Source: Chrysomallon squamiferum
Lineage: Eukaryota; Mollusca; Gastropoda; Neomphalida; Peltospiridae
DNA length: 64,000 nucleotides
Assembly (NCBI GenBank): GCA_012295275.1
Contig: CM022667.1
Span: 10,092,538 to 10,156,537 of the forward strand
Reading direction: 5' to 3'
Part shown: in pieces, positions 62,457 through 64,000 of the stretch
Numbering within the stretch: the first letter of the stretch is position 1
How the letters are laid out: every line of letters begins with the position of its first letter
Made by a program: the position numbers and the translations under genes
Notes under the pieces: model-generated
Told to the model about the DNA's origin: nothing
The model's input: the letters and a program-made list of their open reading frames with translations, nothing else
Databases searched by the model: none

Positions 62457-62944
62457 AATAACATTCCAAGAGACAGGCATACTTTTTTGTCATTCCGTAA
62501 ATCAGTATTTGGTAGGCAGCATGGTAATGAACAGTTATTTGAGTATCAGTCACCTTTATTTCACCCATCCACCATACCGAAAGATTACAATTTCACGCCG
62601 ATTTCTTGTAACCGTCACACAATGGGCCTGCCACAAGGTGTCATAGCATGCATTAAGGTGATTTTGGGCATGTTGGCTCATTCAGTAACATTAACAAACA
62701 TAGTCATTCAGCAACACACACACCCACTCACAAAAGAAGAAGATATTTTATAAAATCAAACCCTTTTCTTCTTTGCCTATTACCTATGCATTCCTTTTTT
62801 GACAGAGTATATTACATTTGCTTCATGAGTCCTTTTCAAAGATCAATAAACCAGATCACACTGATATATCAGTTCCAGAGGAATGGCCATATTTTTTTTA
62901 ATTTTTTTTTTTTATTAACGATTCAAAACCAAATCTATTGTGCA

Positions 62945-63060
62945 CAGTCGACTAAGAAACCTTGCTAGTAATTTATTAGCAACAGAGCTATCATTACAAA
63001 ACCCAGAACTAACTCTTGTCGTTATATATCGTCCAAACACACGAGATAAACTAACATGGT
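62945..63060 (+). mobile_element. Possible retroelement endonuclease scrap
   Basis: One short frame reads LSLQNPELTLVVIYRPN followed by TRDKLTW. The LVVIYRP motif is typical of apurinic-endonuclease domains of non-LTR retroelements. It is only about 35 residues long and ends in a poly-T run. Confidence 0.3.
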
Positions 63061-63437
63061 TTTTTTTTTCTTTTCTTTTCTAGTTTCTTTTTTTGTCAAA
63101 GAGCGTTACAATATAGATTTTAAAGTTTTATGTATATAAGGTTAGTAGTTATTGAAACTGAATTAAATGGTTCACTTCTCACGGTGAATACGGTATAAAA
63201 TGATTATACACATATGAAAATATCTAACATTTGTGTTGATAGCTGGTATTAATCCATATAACCTGTAGCCATCAAATAAAGTCATTTACTGAAATAAATT
63301 TGGACATATAATTTTATCCCTTTACTTTCGACTGACGTTTTTAAAGGTAGTCTATATCAGATAACAAAGTCATACTGGACAATTCTGAACTGAGTGAAGT
63401 TTTTCAAAATTGTTCTGAGAATGGAAAATATCGTTCC

Positions 63438-63521
<84 letters not shown>
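63438..63521 (+). repeat. (ATT)n microsatellite
   Basis: About 27 uninterrupted ATT units. Confidence 0.95.
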
Positions 63522-63880
63522 TTCTAATATTAATAAAACATATCAATGGAATTAACAATCTCCAAAGAGCGAATTTTTTTTCTCATGATAGCTTTATTTT
63601 CAGCATTTTAATTTAATTTACATATTCCTGTATAAGTATGACGTTTTTGCAGTTTGAACAGTTTGAAAACAAATCATTTAATTCAATTTCTTTAGTTCAA
63701 ATTTGATAACTAAATAACTCGCATTACCTGCGTGCTCTTTTTGTGTTACATTTAACATGTTTTGTATTAATATATAAACAGAACTGAATCTAATATGTCA
63801 ATAAACAACTTTGAAATGTGAAGATTTTACAAACTAAAAAGACAAAAATATAATTTTATTTATTTTGGTTTTATACGTAC

Positions 63881-63918
63881 ACATACATACATACATACAT
63901 ACATACATACATACATGT
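63881..63918 (+). repeat. (CATA)n microsatellite
   Basis: About nine CATA units near the right end of the window. Confidence 0.9.
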
Positions 63919-64000
63919 ATACATTTATATTTGCTGTGTCATAGTAACATTAGCATATAAATTATTACCAAATTCAGATTTTTTTAAACTCACTTTAAAG

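Larger units (their letters stand above)
62457..64000. other. Right end: putative 5' region of copy C, no exon resolved
   Basis: No SAM-like or leader exon resembling copy B exons 1-2 is recognised on the - strand. Contains a possible retroelement scrap (62945-63060), an (ATT)n run and a CATA tetranucleotide run. Confidence 0.5.

Noticed and set aside
62166-62480. Long poly-Ile open frame ending in a lysine-rich peptide
   Set aside because: The Ile part is an AAT microsatellite. Only the 46-bp spliced segment inside it was kept, as a candidate exon.
62487-62753. 88-codon + strand open frame near the right end
   Set aside because: No recognisable family, no splice partners and a mixed composition; support was insufficient for a gene.

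Overview
The window is AT-rich animal (metazoan) nuclear DNA: genes are split into many short exons with GT-AG borders, and introns and spacers are full of (TAA)n, (CA)n, (GATA)n and TTTA-type low-complexity sequence. The proteins look like invertebrate orthologues. Intron layout and repeat style suggest a lophotrochozoan, probably a mollusc; the phylum is inference, and no species marker is visible.

Layout. (1) 1-6412, + strand: the 3' part of a first SAMHD1-like gene (copy A, exons 7-16; its 5' exons lie left of the window). (2) 6413-12841: downstream flank of A, with repeats also found downstream of copy B, an orphan SAMHD1 exon 14 with a dead splice donor (10818-10922) and a fold-back repeat about 0.5-0.9 kb upstream of the next gene. 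(3) 12842-23455, + strand: copy B, a complete 16-exon SAMHD1 gene of 624 codons. (4) 23456-29386: flank of B (duplicated from the flank of A up to about 26240), then the 3' region of the next gene. (5) 29387-34766, - strand: EIF2S2 (eIF2 beta), 9 exons. (6) 36259-42858, - strand: glutathione synthetase, 11 exons. (7) 44040-48739, + strand: a neutral sphingomyelinase of the SMPD3 type, 5 exons, divergent from GSS. (8) 48740-53411: gene-poor A-rich spacer. (9) 53412-61454, - strand: copy C, a diverged SAMHD1 paralogue with matching exon sizes whose 5' end is not resolved. Two alternative lysine-rich mini-exons lie at 61935-61980 and 62184-62229.

The dominant theme is a SAMHD1 cluster: two recent tandem copies plus one older inverted paralogue flank three unrelated housekeeping genes. 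SAMHD1 is a dNTP triphosphohydrolase that limits dNTP pools and has antiviral roles in vertebrates. Copies A and B keep the residues of the HD active site that are in view and a C-terminal T-P-x-K motif at the place of human T592. Copy C keeps the metal and catalytic residues but differs at several human allosteric-GTP and sugar/base-pocket positions and has a different, short tail.

Three genes (EIF2S2, SMPD3, copy C) each need a one-base change in or next to a homopolymer to keep their frame. The rest of each gene looks well conserved, so this more likely reflects assembly errors than three pseudogenes.
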